Origin: Prillingera fragicola
Taxonomy: Eukaryota; Basidiomycota; Tremellomycetes; Trichosporonales; Trichosporonaceae
Length of the DNA: 64,000 nucleotides
NCBI GenBank assembly: GCA_002335605.1
Contig: BEDY01000004.1
Location: forward strand, 1,488,001-1,552,000
Direction of reading: 5' to 3'
Made by a program: the position numbers and the translations under genes. A model generated the notes under the pieces. The model was not told the DNA's origin. It ran no database searches and saw only the letters and a list, made by a program, of their open reading frames with translations. Of this stretch, positions 23,269 through 35,259 are shown in pieces; positions within the stretch are counted from its first letter, which is position 1, and the number at the start of each line of letters is the position of its first letter.

Positions 23269-26200
23269 ATGGCTCCGGGTGTCCCGCGCGAGCTCGTCGC
23301 CGCGCTCTCCGGACCTCAGACAACTCTGGATCAAGCGTCGGACGTGATCGAGGAGCATATCCTGCACCGTCGAGCCAAAGGTGACAGCCTGTACCAAGTC
23401 TCGCGCAACCTGGGCGATCTGGAAGCAAGAGTGAGTTGCTGAGGGGTTGTAATCATTACTGATGACAGTCGCAACGTCTTGCACCAGCTATCCGGCAAGC
23501 TCAGTACTTGACCAATGTTCCACCGCCGTCCGACCTAACACCGCCCACGGGACCTTCACACACTGCAGCGGCGTCGCCCGCAACGCTTCTAGCGTATCTG
23601 CTGTCAAATCCAACCCCATCCGTTCAGCGGTCGCGCGAAGCCATCCTCGAATATGTTCTCGCGCGCGAGAGCAGGCATCGAGACAAGAAGCCTGGCAAGG
23701 GAGGAAAAGGCACTCTGAGTCGTGAGGCATTGGAGGAGATCTCAGAACGTCTGGGTGAACTTGAGGATGGGCTGCGGGGCAAGGGTCCATTGGTCAGAGG
23801 CTCGGCTTCTGGGAATGGCTCTATCCCAGACGAAGAGCTTGACGAGTCCCGCCAGACGGGCCTCGCTCTTGTGCTTTCGTTGCGCATGCTCCTGTCTTAC
23901 TTTACTCTTCCCAACCTCGCCCGCCAACTCTTGTGTCAAACACCTGCAGACGCCGAGCGCACCCTTGTTCAACACATTCGTCGTCGAGTGCCTGGCGAAG
24001 GTCGGTTCGGGGTCGGGCGAGAGCTCGAATACGTCGAGAGTTTGGTATGTAATCAACGCCCCGCAGTGTGTTAACTGTGCACAGACTTTGAATCGTCGGC
24101 CAGCCCTTCGACCAGCATTTCGGTCAGCTCGTGCACGCACGCACCTGCCTGTCCGAGCAGTCTACCCCATTGCGCTGCCGGCGCCATCAAAATCCGCGTG
24201 CATCAAGCTGCTCCAAGCTTTTGTTCGAGACATTGACATGGCAGGACCAAACGCAGCCTTGTCGTACATGCAGGGAGGACAACAGCAGTCCACGTTCCGC
24301 ACGAGGAAGAGCAGTCCGCGTGCGCCGAATGTCAGCGCCATCAGCGGGCCTACATCACCAATCACATCCCCCTTCGGCTCCCCTGTGAAAGCTGCTCACG
24401 CTCCCCTCCCAGCAGACAGCTCTCCGCAGGAGAATTACACTCTAGAGCTAATCTCAGAGTATCTCCTTCGGGAGAAGCGCGAGTACATGCTCAAGAACAA
24501 ATGGCAGAAGTCTGGCCGCGACCAGTTGAGCAAAGACTTGGCCGACATCGAGTCTGCGTTATGCGTCGCGAGTCGAGGCCAGCCCACCAAGCATGCCCAT
24601 TCGCTTCTGCCAGCATTCTTGTTGCTGCGGCGCACCTTCGCTCTGCCATTCACGCCATTGCCGGGCAGCATTGTCGAGCCATACTGGGACATGCTTCCTG
24701 CTCCTCCTGACCCGGACTCTATCGGTTTGAGGGAGCCGACAGTGAGCAGCACCACGGCATCGCTGTACGTCAACCCGCGCCTCGACGACGATGCCGCGCT
24801 TGATGCCATTGAAGAGCTGCTGGAGAATGAGCGCGAAAAGGGTATCAACGCTGCTGTTGGCCAAGAGAAGACCATTGCATGGCTGGAAGGTCTCGTCGAT
24901 CAAATTGAGAAGAGGGTGAGTAACTGCCATTGAAGATCAAGTTCTGACTAGTACCAGTTCCCTGATGGGTCCTACGAAACCGTTTTTGAACAAGCAACGC
25001 ACATTGCTGCCCATCCGCGAGTTTGGCCGGACGCCGCCAACTCAAGCGCCTTCCCTAGCCACCCATTGGTCGCTGCAGAGCCATTGGGGCACCGCCGCTC
25101 CAAGTCGAATGCTATATCAATAGTGAGCGGCGAGGACTCGGCAATGGCGCATCCATTGCAGCGTCAACAGGAGGGACTCGTGTCTCCTGTGCGTGGAGGA
25201 CGAACCCATTCTCGCTCTGTGAGCATGCCCATGCGCTCGCCATCCTACGACGACACGACCCCTTATCCCCGCACTAGCTTTGACATCCCATCACCGACAG
25301 CTGCCAAGGCGCCGCGTGCCCTTCCTCAACCTCAGCCGCAAGCGGATATCGACACGTATCCCGAGGAGCGCGTGATAGACTCGGACGTCAGTTCGGAATA
25401 CTCGATTTCGAGCTTCCGTGAGGCTGCTCGCGGCATAGCTAAGCAGGAGGAGAGCAACACTCACCATGACGACGACGAGGGCGAACCTTCCTTGGCTGGA
25501 CTCGGCCTGTCGAAGGTGCCTGCGCCTCGTTTCATTCCAGCACCCGTTCTTAGCTTGGAGGTTCCTGGCCCAGAGTTGGATTGGTTTAGCTCGGCTAGTA
25601 ACGACAACTCGCGAGACCGAAAGGACTCGGCAGCATCTGCAGCGTCCCCCACATCCATACCGTCCGCTGGCGCAGCTGGTGGTGGTTGGTGGGACGTTGT
25701 TTCCCCAGTTGATCAGTCGCCTGCTGCGCACGTACCGCCTTGGGTAGGCGACGGCTATCAGTCGAGCGTGACGAGCCTCAACTCTCCTCCTATCGAGCCT
25801 GCAGACTTGCCAGAGCCATCCCCTCCAGAATTGCTATACTCGCCGGGGCATGCCAGGAGTACGTCTGCTGGGGGCGCTTTTGGCACTTTGCAACCGAGAG
25901 GCCATGACTCTACAGAGTCCATACCGACACCTGTGCCGCATAGCTCTGCTCGATTTGAGAGCACACCTGTGGGGACATCTCCTGTTGAGAATGCCTATGG
26001 TGGCATGGAAAGCGCTATTAGTCCATCCTCTGCGAATGGCTATGGCGCAGAGCTCAGCCCTCGCACGGACGACGAGGATGTCTCCCAGCTGGCTAGCACA
26101 GAGGCTCTCCTTGACAGTGGTTTCTGCCCTCCACCGGAGAACAAGTTTAGCAACAGGCTTCCCAGTCCTCGCGCTACCACTTCCCATATCCGAGTTGGCT

Positions 26201-27069
26201 CGAGTTCTGCCAACCGCAAGGAGGCGAACAACATTATGGGCGCGCGGCCCGACACGAGTTATCACTCTCGAACCACGTCCCGCCACGTCTCTGGGCCTGA
26301 CCCCAGTGTGGTTCCTCGGCCTGGTACCACCTACACCACACGGCCGGATGCCAGTCGCTCAGCCCGGCCTGACACGAGTTATATTTCTCGTCCAGAGCCC
26401 AGTGAGAAGACCGAGGTGGCGGGGCGTTCGACCAACCAAGACGAGTTCATGAACCCGCGCCCGGCGCCACCTCCTCGCTCCAAACTGAGGCAGTTGTCGG
26501 TGGACACCACCCAGTCATTCACACCGCAGACTCGGGTTGCGCAGTCACCGCGAACTGCCCCGCTCGCCAGCGCCTCAGAGGAGCGGCCTATGAGCATGCC
26601 TCTGTCCCAGATAGCAGACGAGTTTGGTGCGGCGCCCAAGAGCGCGCCCATTGCTCCTATACGAGACCCAGTATCGTGGTACCAGCCCTCGGAACAGGAG
26701 CCTCCTCGCCCGCCAAGGCGGCTCCACGGCTCGATGGGAGGAAGCGCTGGCTCCCGGCCGCCGCCAGTTCCCATCACGATCGACCGCCCCAGCTTTCCAA
26801 ACTCGCCAACGGCGCTTGCCACCAGCCCGGCTACGCGCGCAGCGCAGACACCTGTAGAGGCAGTTTCTGCCAAGACCAAGTTTGGGTTCGGCCGTACGAA
26901 ACCCAATGGCATGTGGGGGGGCAAGGAAAAGGAGAACGACATTCATACAGTCACGTCTATTCCTGCTGCGACAGCCAGACCGACAAAGGGCAGGATTGCG
27001 AACAATCCTAGTCAGTGGAACAGGTCCATGGTGGCTGGCATCATGGGACCTCCAGCGGAGAGGCGATGA
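23269..27069 (+). CDS. Large uncharacterised Ser/Pro-rich protein
   Basis: Not recognised. Four exons (23269-23430, 23469-24044, 24085-24915, 24958-27069; introns 38-42 nt, all phase 0) give 1,226 aa. The N-terminal 500 residues are helical and ordered-looking: LVAALSGPQTTLDQASDVIE, LLAYLLSNPTPSVQRSREAI, LSLRMLLSYFTLPNLARQLL, IKLLQAFVRDIDM, and LELISEYLLREKREYMLKNK. The rest is low-complexity Ser/Pro/Arg-rich with repeated units of the form ARPDTSY-x-SR near 26240-26400 and polyproline runs (PRPAPPPRS, PPRPPRR) that could bind SH3 domains. It ends with a basic, Gly-rich patch (FGFGRTKPNGMWGGKEKEND) and SQWNRSMVAGIMGPP. Function unknown; a scaffold is plausible. Confidence 0.78.
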
Positions 27070-27403
27070 GTGGGGCGAAGTGGTGGAGGATTTTGAAGAG
27101 TAGAGACGATGTGGATGATTAAGTGTGTATCAACGCTCTGCACATACGAGCAGAGAATCCCGAGTTGTGCATCTAGAGTAATACCTATCTCCTGCTGCAT
27201 GCATGCTCGTTCTGTATCCTAAACAAAGTAGTGGCTGCTGGGTTACTCGGGTGCCACCATAGCCGCCAATTGACGGGAACTGGGCCGACGGAGTTACCCG
27301 TGTCGCCGAGTTTACAACTCGCAACCCCCACCTTCAACCTTGTTGTCAATACTACTTCTCAACCTTTCGACCGCTGGATTTACACGTGACACTGCACGAC
27401 TAC
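27070..27403. other. Gap upstream of ARO7
   Basis: About 330 bp holding the 3' flank of the large unknown gene and the ARO7 promoter. The ARO7 start is preceded by a C/T- and A/C-rich leader. No gene seen. Confidence 0.6.
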
Positions 27404-28631
27404 ATGAACCTCACAACCGGTGCGAGCGCGGACCAGATCCTGTCGCTCGACACTATCCGCAGCCAGCTCATCCGTCTGGAGGACACCATCATCTTCCGTA
27501 CGTTGCTGCCTTCCCCCGGCCTTGGCCCAGAACATACAGAAACTGACACCCTCTAGTCCTCATTGAGCGTGCGCAGTTTGCCCACAACAAGCGCATCTAC
27601 GAGCCCCGCGCGTTCCAGGACCAGATCAACTGGGAGGGATCATGGCTTGAGTGGTTCCTGTTTGAGATTGAGAGCTTCCATGGTGAGTGACCAGTGACTC
27701 TCGGGCGTCACGTCGCTAACTCGCTATAGCCAAGGCGCGTCGCTACACTAGGTAAGTCTTGCGTCGTCTTGCGTCGCTGCTTGTTGCTTGTATGGGAACG
27801 CCGCGTTCAAAGCGAGCTCCTCGACCTCCATTTGCCCACTATGCCAAGAAACTGACACCCCAGCCCCGATGAGCACCCCTTCACCCCGCGCGAGAAGCTG
27901 AGCGCACCCGTCATCGAGCCTCAGCAGTACCCCAGCCTGTTGTGGACGCCCGCCTCGTCGCACCCCAGCGTCAACGTCAACGACCGCATCCTCGACTTTT
28001 ACGTCAACCGCATCGTGCCCGGAATCACCACGGTCCCACCGGGATCGCCGCGGGCGCGTCGCAGCAGCTTCAGCAATGGCGACGCAGAGACTGCTCTCGA
28101 CGACGGCAACTACGGTAGTGCTGCTACGCGCGATGTCGAGGTCCTGCAGGCGCTCAGCAGGCGTATCCACTTTGGTAGGTCCCGGCATGGGAGACTGTTG
28201 CTAACAGACAAGGCATGTTTGTCTCCGAGTCCAAGTTCCGGTCGGCCCCTCACGATTTCATCCCCCACATCCTCTCGGACCCTCCTAACAAGAAGGCGCT
28301 CGAGGGTCTCATCACCAAGCCCGAGGTCGAGGCTAGGCTGCTCGTCCGCCTCGCCAACAAGGCTCGCGTGTATGGCTGCGAGATGGACGCCGACGGTCGT
28401 GTCGTCATGGTCCCCGACCACGAGATTGGGCTGCGTGGCAAGATCGACATTAACCAGGTTGTCGATCTCTACCGCGACTATGTCATTCCTCTGACCAAGG
28501 ACGTCGAGGTATGTTTTATCCGCAACTTTTCACGGCCAGGCTGACAATCCCAGGTCGACTACCTTGTGCACCGCCTGGATGGCGTTCCTCAGGAGCAGAT
28601 TGACAAGTGGATGCAGAAGGCTAAGAAGTAG
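27404..28631 (+). CDS. ARO7: Chorismate mutase (AroQ class, eukaryotic type)
   Basis: Converts chorismate to prephenate, committing flux to Phe and Tyr. Six exons (27404-27497, 27557-27682, 27730-27751, 27864-28174, 28213-28508, 28554-28631) give 308 aa; exon 3 is only 22 nt. Conserved parts: [65 protein letters not shown], the [20 protein letters not shown] helix, FVSESKFR, and [20 protein letters not shown]. The long helical layout with an acidic/Ser-rich loop (around 28025-28115) between the regulatory and catalytic helices matches yeast Aro7, which is activated by Trp and inhibited by Tyr; the same allostery is inferred here. The DAHP synthase gene lies about 7 kb upstream, separated by two genes. 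Confidence 0.95.
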
Positions 28632-30263
28632 GTGGGATACAGTATGCAGCAATCATTGTCAAACTGGGGAGAGTCTGCGTTGGGACTGGGTCGAGCGGGA
28701 GGGGCTACATGTGGGCCACGGAGTCTGCCACTCAAGTGTGGCACGCCGTGCTGGATCTTAGACAGCCTTGCCGCACAGACTGACGGCTGACACCCACGCC
28801 CAGTCCATCGCGATGGAGTGTACGTGCGCTGAACGGACGGTACATGGTCAGGCGTTCGTATTCAACCTGCTTCCCATGGCCCTGTCCCGCGAACATGCGT
28901 GCCATTGGCGACGGGGATGGAAATGGTCGAACATTGATCAGCGGACATGGCTGCAGTCGTCGGCCTCATCTTGTTCCGTCCAGGGGGCGCCCATGGTCAC
29001 TATTGAGTCGAACACTCTCAAGTGTCAGCAGAGGGAGAGGAGGTCGAGGTATCGCCTTGAACTCTGGTCTGCTTTGGTTAGGTGCCGGTTTGTGAGCATT
29101 GAGGGGATCAAATAGATTTTGCATGGCTGTTATTGCCCAGACCCACACAAGGTACTTTTGCGACTGACAGCGCGCATACGAGGGTGCTGTCGCAAATTGG
29201 TAGGCCGCACCAGCTCCGAGGATCAGTGGGGTTGAAATGACAAGAACGAGAAACCCCGTGACCCGGCGGCATTGTACCTCGGCAAGAGACACTGATAAGA
29301 AATCAGTGACGTTGCCGAAACGCTGGAACTTCGTGTCGAGTCTCGTCGTTAAGCGCGTCGCAAGTGGATTTGAGGACGCTGAAGGCACCACCAAGGTTAC
29401 ACCGAGGAAATCCCATTGTCCCTGAGTTCTGCCGACCCGGCAGCGCCGCAGCCCTGATCAACCGCACGTGCACGGATCAGCCCGGCTGCTGACCACATCA
29501 AATTGTTGTCGCCGTCCACCAACACAAGCTGCGGCACATCCTTCCGCAGATCTGTATGGCAAATGTCCACAATTCCGGAACGGCTTGGTGGAGCCTATCC
29601 ATTTGCATTCAGCTCGGCCGGGAGCGGGTCAATGCTTTAAGGAAACGGCGTGCTTATCCGCACATCCAAAAATACGAGCTGGTTGGCTGTTGCAGCCGAG
29701 CAAACCGGACGGATCATGGCTCGCCCGACCGACTGTCCTGGACGTTGAATCCTGGAAACACTTCAACTTTGCGGGGCCGACTCGAGGACCTGATGCGAGC
29801 AAAGTTTCTTGATGCTTTTCCGTGGAAAAGCAGACCGGATAGCAGCCAGAGAGTTTATCTCGGCAACCATCGTGCAGAAGCGCGTTTTGGAAGTGTGCAT
29901 CAATGTAAACAATGTCACAAAGATGCTGTGAGGTTGAGCGACTTGGCTGGCTTAATTTTAGCACTCAAAACTTTTTATCTCAAGATTGGACAATGAATTT
30001 GGTTCAGGAACAATTCGTCCGGCCGCTCAGGATTTTTGGCCACACGACCGGCGCATCGGTGAGTCGGTCGTTGTTCCGAACAGCTAGCCAGACTCGGTCT
30101 CAGCCGCAGCCCCAACATCCTTTCTTCTCGTTCTTAACTCTGTACAAACTCTACACTTCTAAAGTAGCATCCCTGCTATCCCGTTTTGCCCGTTGGCATC
30201 GATTTTTTGACTTTGACGCAAGTGTCGCCACGACCGCCACTTTGACCGACAAGCTCCTCCACC
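28632..30263. other. 1.6 kb region upstream of the permease without a supported gene
   Basis: Between ARO7 and the amino-acid permease, both on the plus strand. A minus-strand ORF at 28966-29394 has one hydrophobic stretch but no family resemblance. GATA-type motifs (for example TGATAAG near 29293 and AGATAA on the minus strand near 29855 and 29975) occur, about as often as expected by chance. The last 200 bp are T/C-rich, likely the 5' UTR. Confidence 0.55.
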
Positions 30264-32415
30264 ATGGGCATCTTTGAAAAGACGAGCAGCGCCAACAAGA
30301 CTGAGGAGTCTCGGGAGCCCTCAACCGACGGGGCTACCGTGACTGCCTACAACGTTGAGCACGATGCCGAGAAGGCATACAGAGTGGCCGACCACGGAGG
30401 ATTGGCTCTCAACGGTGAGTTTGGAGAGGCCCATCAACCACACTACAACTGCTGACGTTCACCCAGACCGCGGTGAGGTCGAGGGAGGCGTCAAGCGTAC
30501 CCTCAAGCAGCGTCACCTTGCAATGATTGCTATCGGTGGTGCCATCGGAACAGGTGAGTAACTTGGTCAGCTGGTATTGTGAAGCCGCCGGCTGGGGCTT
30601 CATGGCCGGAAAATAATTTGACTTTCGTCGTCATTGAAATCTGAGCTCACGCGACTCAGGTCTCTTCATCGGTTCTGGAAGTGCCCTCACCCGCGGTGGT
30701 CCCGTTGGTCTTTGGCTCGCATACTGCCTCATGGCAGGCATGGTGTACTCGATGATGGTGGCCCTTGGTGAAATGGCAACTCTTTACCCCGTTGTAAGTG
30801 CCGCAGGCAACTGCCCTGAAGGTCCGCTGACCAAGCTTAGGCTGGCGCGTTCACACATTACTCTTCGCGTTTTGTCGACCCGGCCTTTGGATTTGTGAGT
30901 GCAAAGAACGAGCTGTCAGGCGGCGCCGAGGTGCTTGGAAGCCAGGTGGCAAAGGACGGACGGCAGAGGAAGGCACATTGCCTCGGCTGCAGTGGTGGAC
31001 GCGAAAGTGGCGGCGCCTGACCTTCTCTCTCCCCAAATTGTGTTTCTAACTTCCTAGGCTGTTGGTGTCAACTACTGGTACTCGTACGCTATTACCATTC
31101 CCAGTAAGTCGAAAGAGTCACCGCCGCTCGGGATGTCAAGCTGACTCGTGCAGCCGAGCTTGTCGCTTCCGCCATTGTCATTTCCTACTGGGATGACGCG
31201 ACCAACCCGGCGGTCTACATCACTGTCTGCTTTGTGTTCATTTTGGTTGTCAACTTCTTCGGTGCTCGCGCATACGGAGAATGCGAGTTCTGGTTCAGCG
31301 CTATCAAGGTCATTGGCATCGTCGGCTTGATCATTCTCTCTCTCGTCCTGATGTGCGGCGGTGGCCCCAACCATGACCCCATTGGCTTCCGTTACTGGCG
31401 CAACCCCGGCCCCTTCAACCACGTCAGCACCCACGGCGGTGAGGGCCACATTGCCGGATCTTGGGGAGAGTTCCTTGCCTTCTTCGACACCTTCACTCAG
31501 GCTGCCTTCTCGTTCATTGGTACTGAAATCATTGCCACGACTCTGGGTGAGGCTGAGAACCCTCGCGTCACTGTTCCCAAGGCCATCAAGCGCGTCTTCT
31601 ACCGTCTCGTGTTCTTCTACATCCTCGGCACATTCTTCATCTCGGTCCTCGTCCCTTACAACGAGCCCCGTCTTCTCAACTCGTCGCAGGCCGGTACCGC
31701 CGCTGCCTCGCCTTTCGTTATCGCCATCTCGAACGCCGGTATTCACGCTCTTCCCTCGATCGTCAACGCCGTCATTCTCACAGCCGCCTGGTCGGCCGGT
31801 ATCTCCGACCTTTACGCTGCCTCGCGTACGTTCTACGCTCTTGCCATCGACAACCAGATGCCCAAGATCTTTGCCTACTGCACCAAGCAGGGTCTCCCTA
31901 TCTGGTCGGTTGTTATCACTGGTCTGTTTGGCTTCTTTGCCTACCTGAACACTGGTGGTGAGAAGGCCCAGGAGGCTTTCAACTGGCTTTACAACATTTC
32001 TGCCATTACGGGTATCCTTACCTGGTGGGGTATCCTCTTCTCGTACCTTCGCTTCTACTACGGTCTCAAGAAGCAGGGCATCTCGCGCGACGACTTCCCC
32101 TACAAGGCCCCCTTCCAGCCTTGGCTCTCGTGGTTTGGTTTCATCTCGTTCACCATTATCACGCTGTTCAACGGCTTCACCGTCTTCCTGGCCGGTAACT
32201 GGGACACTTCGACTTTCATCGCCGCCTACATCTCTATTCCCATCATGTTCTTCTGCTGGCTCGGCTGGAAGATTGTCAAGAAGACCAAGATGGTCCGTCT
32301 CGAGGACATTGACTTCCACGCTGGCCGTCGTGAGCTTGACGAGATGGAGGCCGCCGACAAGGAGCGCTTCACGCCCACAAACAAGTGGGAGAAGATTTCG
32401 TCGATTCTCTTTTAA
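30264..32415 (+). CDS. Amino-acid permease (YAT family, APC superfamily)
   Basis: A plasma-membrane amino acid/proton symporter of 577 aa in six exons (30264-30414, 30467-30553, 30660-30793, 30841-30894, 31058-31103, 31154-32415). The hydrophilic N-terminus is followed by the family signature [28 protein letters not shown] spread over two junctions, and the usual 12 membrane segments, for example GLIILSLVLMCGG after EFWFSAIKVIGIVG. The consensus GTEIIATTLGEAENPR and SAGISDLYAASRTFYALA regions are intact. The C-terminal tail is short and charged, ending KWEKISSILF. Substrate is not predictable; the sequence is of the Gap1/Agp/Dip5-like group. Intron 4 (163 nt) is clearly longer than the others, which are 47-106 nt. 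Confidence 0.94.
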
Positions 32416-33086
32416 ATGCGCTGCCTATTATTGCGTTTTAGTGAAGCTGCTGCTTGTATGAGAGCTTCTTAATGGTTGTGTCGTGCGTAATGGTCACTTA
32501 GTATCGTATGCACATGGGATAATTGAATTTGCAGTGTTGTCGTTGTAGTTTCGTGGTGTAGCCAAGAACCAGGAAAAGTCGTTGGGGTCTTACACCAGCG
32601 ATCATCACGGCGCCATGTCGAATGCTCGCCCACGGACAGGTGCTGAACCCCTGAACCATCGCTCGCCTTGGGCAGGCCCATATGGACGCTCATGACACCA
32701 AGAACGTCTGCTGTGGACAGGCTTTCATCACTCGCTCTGAACGCTTCGACAACTTGCTTCAACACAGCAGCAATGTGCCGTCCCTCGGCGACAAGGCCAT
32801 CGCGTACAACACGCCCATGGATCCTGCCAACTTCCCCAATCCTTCCCAGATAGCCGCTCCTCTGGGCCACGCCCTCGTCAAATCAATCGAGAGGCCAACA
32901 TCGATGCGCAAAGGCAGACACGCGTCTGCCTTCCTGTCAGCCGCGCCAGACGTGAGCAGCCAAGTCAAAGCTTGAAAGTGTCAATCGCAATGTCCTGTCA
33001 GTGTAAAAGTCGGTCAGTGATGCTTCAAGTTGGGTATGCTAGATAGGTGTGCATGCCCAACAATGCCTCCCAGTCGGCGTGCTCTT
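32416..33086. other. Convergent 3' gap between the permease and mS35
   Basis: About 670 bp. A plus-strand ORF at 32682-32975 (97 codons) has no recognisable content and no obvious promoter of its own. Otherwise 3' UTR material. Confidence 0.5.
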
Positions 33087-33966
33087 CTACTCCTTCTGCT
33101 TAGGCAACCACTCCTTGGGGAATCCACGGACTCCGCCAATAATCTCGGGGCGTCGCTTCAACGCCTCGGCACGCGCAAAGTGGTGTAGCGACGCGCGGTT
33201 GCGCTTCTTGCGCTGGCGAGCAAGCAGGTGGCGGGGGTCAAGAGGGGTGTCGGCGGGAATAGGCGAATTCTTGTCGTTGGCGGCCTCGACGAGACCCTCG
33301 AGCATGTCGCTGACCGACTTGCGGTTCATGGGGCCTTCGGGGAAACGCTCCTCGGCAATCTTGATCCAGCCTTCGCTTGCGTCCTTTGCAGAGGTGGATG
33401 ATGTAGAGGTAATGGCCTCGATGCCAATCTCACGGCGACCCGGGAAACCAGGCGTCCATCGGGGACCGGCGAGGAGCTTGAAGCGATGGACGGCTTCGGG
33501 GTTGGTAAGGGGAAGAGCGGCGACGGGTGCCACAAGGACGCGCTTCTGGTGGTAAGGCGAGTCGGGGACAGAGAGATCAATGGTCGAGGTCACGCGAATC
33601 TTGCCCTTGGGGGGCGTGTGGACGACGCTTCCCTGTTCTAGCACCATGAGCATCAAAGTGTGCGTCGAGGCTCTCGCAAGCCCCGGTTTTCTACACCGCC
33701 AGCCTAAACTCACCCCTGAGGAATGGTTCGTCCCCAACAAGCTTGCTGACCAGACTGCGCTCCTCTTCGGCCTGCATCAGACGCAGGTGGCCGAGCGATG
33801 TTGCATCGTCGAAGGCAAAATCCTCCAGGTTGTCAACGTCCCAGTCCTCGAGGTCGTCGGCAGCGCGCGCAGCCGGGGTCGAGGAAAAGAAGCGGACGGC
33901 CGCGGGGGCAGTCGAACTGGTGCTTGCGCAGGCGCGTAGAGTGGCGCGGGGAATGAGGCCGAACAT
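33087..33966 (-). CDS. RSM24: Mitochondrial small ribosomal subunit protein mS35 (Rsm24-like)
   Basis: Two exons (33714-33966, 33087-33637; 76-nt intron) give 267 aa. The N-terminus is a mitochondrial presequence (MFGLIPRATLRACAS ... VRFFSSTPAARA). The conserved MRP-S28/mS35 domain covers KRVLVAPVAALPLTNPEAVH, RFKLLAGPRWTP and the ITSTSS-x-SEGWIKIAEERFPEGPMN segment, followed by a helix (RKSVSDMLEGLVEAAN). The C-terminus is basic (LARQRKKRNRASLHHFARAE) and ends GFPKEWLPKQKE. The splice acceptor is a CTAG two codons before the apparent alternative CAG, chosen because it keeps frame. It should sit in the head of the mitoribosome small subunit. Confidence 0.85.
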
Positions 33967-35259
33967 GGTGTGGGACGTGTAGATGAACAACGCTCTAAAG
34001 CTCTAAAACGCAAGCTTGTACTTGTCTAGATCGACCTCTCAAACCCGACATTTTCCAGGCGTGCCTAATTTTACAACATCTAGAATTAGGCGCGCTTTCT
34101 TGGACTTGGGCGCCTAAATGTACTACACCTCCACCTTTCAAAGCCTACTGAACTGTTGTTGGCCAGTAGTGATGACGACGGGTCTATGGCACAGTTACAA
34201 CACTGCGGCCATGCGGTAGACATCCCATGCCAGGAATCAAGCTAAAGCGTAGCCCGGTAGCCAGGTAGACTCCAATGGCGGTGTCCCATAGTGTCCGTTG
34301 GAAAGTAAATGCGCTAGAGCTCTCGCCGCCGCTACGTTCCCACAGCCACTGTTAAAGACTAGTTGCGATTCCCAGCAACAGGAGCTCGTACATGTTCTCG
34401 GGATCGCGGGGACATGGTCACGTACGCCCGACAGAGCCGCCAGTGGCCCATGTCGCAAGGGCCTGGTTGCTCACGGCAACGATGCTGGCAGGAGGGCATG
34501 TGTGTAGGTTTTAACGGTATCCGTGTTCGATAATGCTATTCCAGAAGCGAGTACCGAACACAGCACCGGCATCGTTGGAGCTGGGAGACTACCTCAACGG
34601 CATCAGGAGGACCAGCAGAGCGATGATGCTGTAGTGATCTAGTCTTAAGCTCTCGCTCGGATTCTGAAAGCAGCTCACGTGAGGTGTAGATGCCGACACT
34701 GACGACGTCTAGATTGCTTCCATCACGTATGGATGGAAAGTGCCTTCATCAATCGGCCATTCAGTGCACTGATGTAGTGAACGACTTACGTACGTGTGTT
34801 AGCTGCCACTTTCTACGGGACCATGACACACGTCGACCAGGATCCCAGGACCAGATCACCAGACCGTGCCATACCTGCTACGGTGCCGGGTGAAGAACAA
34901 ACTCGCGCAATCCCCAATCTGCGTTCGCCCAATGACTGGGTTTGGGGCTGGTTTGGGCCGGTTTGGGCCTGCATTAGACCTAGGCACATGAGGAAATAAT
35001 GGCGTTTCAAATGCGCCATCATCAGCCTCGGAAGACGCGACCCAGAGACAGTGACGCAGACAAGTGCTTGTGCAAAGAGGAATACATGTATTGGTGCTAA
35101 TTGGCGGGGATGTGGGGTACAATTTGGCTCTATGTGAAACAGGTATTGCTACCAGGCAGTCGTAGGAGCTTGCCTGGCTTTTCGAGTGGGCGAGACAACT
35201 CTCGAGTGCAAGTGGCGGTTAGAAGTGTTACCGCCAATTTTGGTGAAACAAATTCTAAA
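33967..35259. other. 1.3 kb spacer between mS35 and MTD1
   Basis: Promoter of mS35 and 3' flank of MTD1. Near the mS35 end it contains an 8-bp inverted repeat and three copies of a CCTAAWT motif (reported separately). The rest is AT-richer than the genes and holds no supported gene. Confidence 0.55.
34063..34119. promoter_or_regulatory. Inverted repeat and repeated CCTAAWT motif upstream of mS35
   Basis: GCCTAATT (34063-34070) and AATTAGGC (34084-34091) form a perfect 8-bp inverted repeat with a 13-nt spacer. A third related copy, CGCCTAAAT, lies at 34111-34119. All are embedded in GC-rich flanks (GCGTG, GCGCGC, GGGCG). They sit about 100-150 bp upstream of the mS35 start codon, where a dimeric transcription factor could bind. 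No named factor is claimed. Confidence 0.35.

Noticed and set aside
28966..29394. A 142-codon minus-strand ORF with one hydrophobic stretch upstream of the permease
   Set aside because: The hydrophobic stretch alone is weak evidence and no family or splice structure supports it.
29293..29980. GATA-factor motifs upstream of the amino-acid permease
   Set aside because: HGATAR sites are short; several are expected by chance in 1.6 kb on two strands, so no nitrogen-control claim is made.
31072..32319. A 415-codon minus-strand ORF across the permease
   Set aside because: Shadow of the large permease exon; the sequence is charge-patterned, repetitive and unlike any protein.
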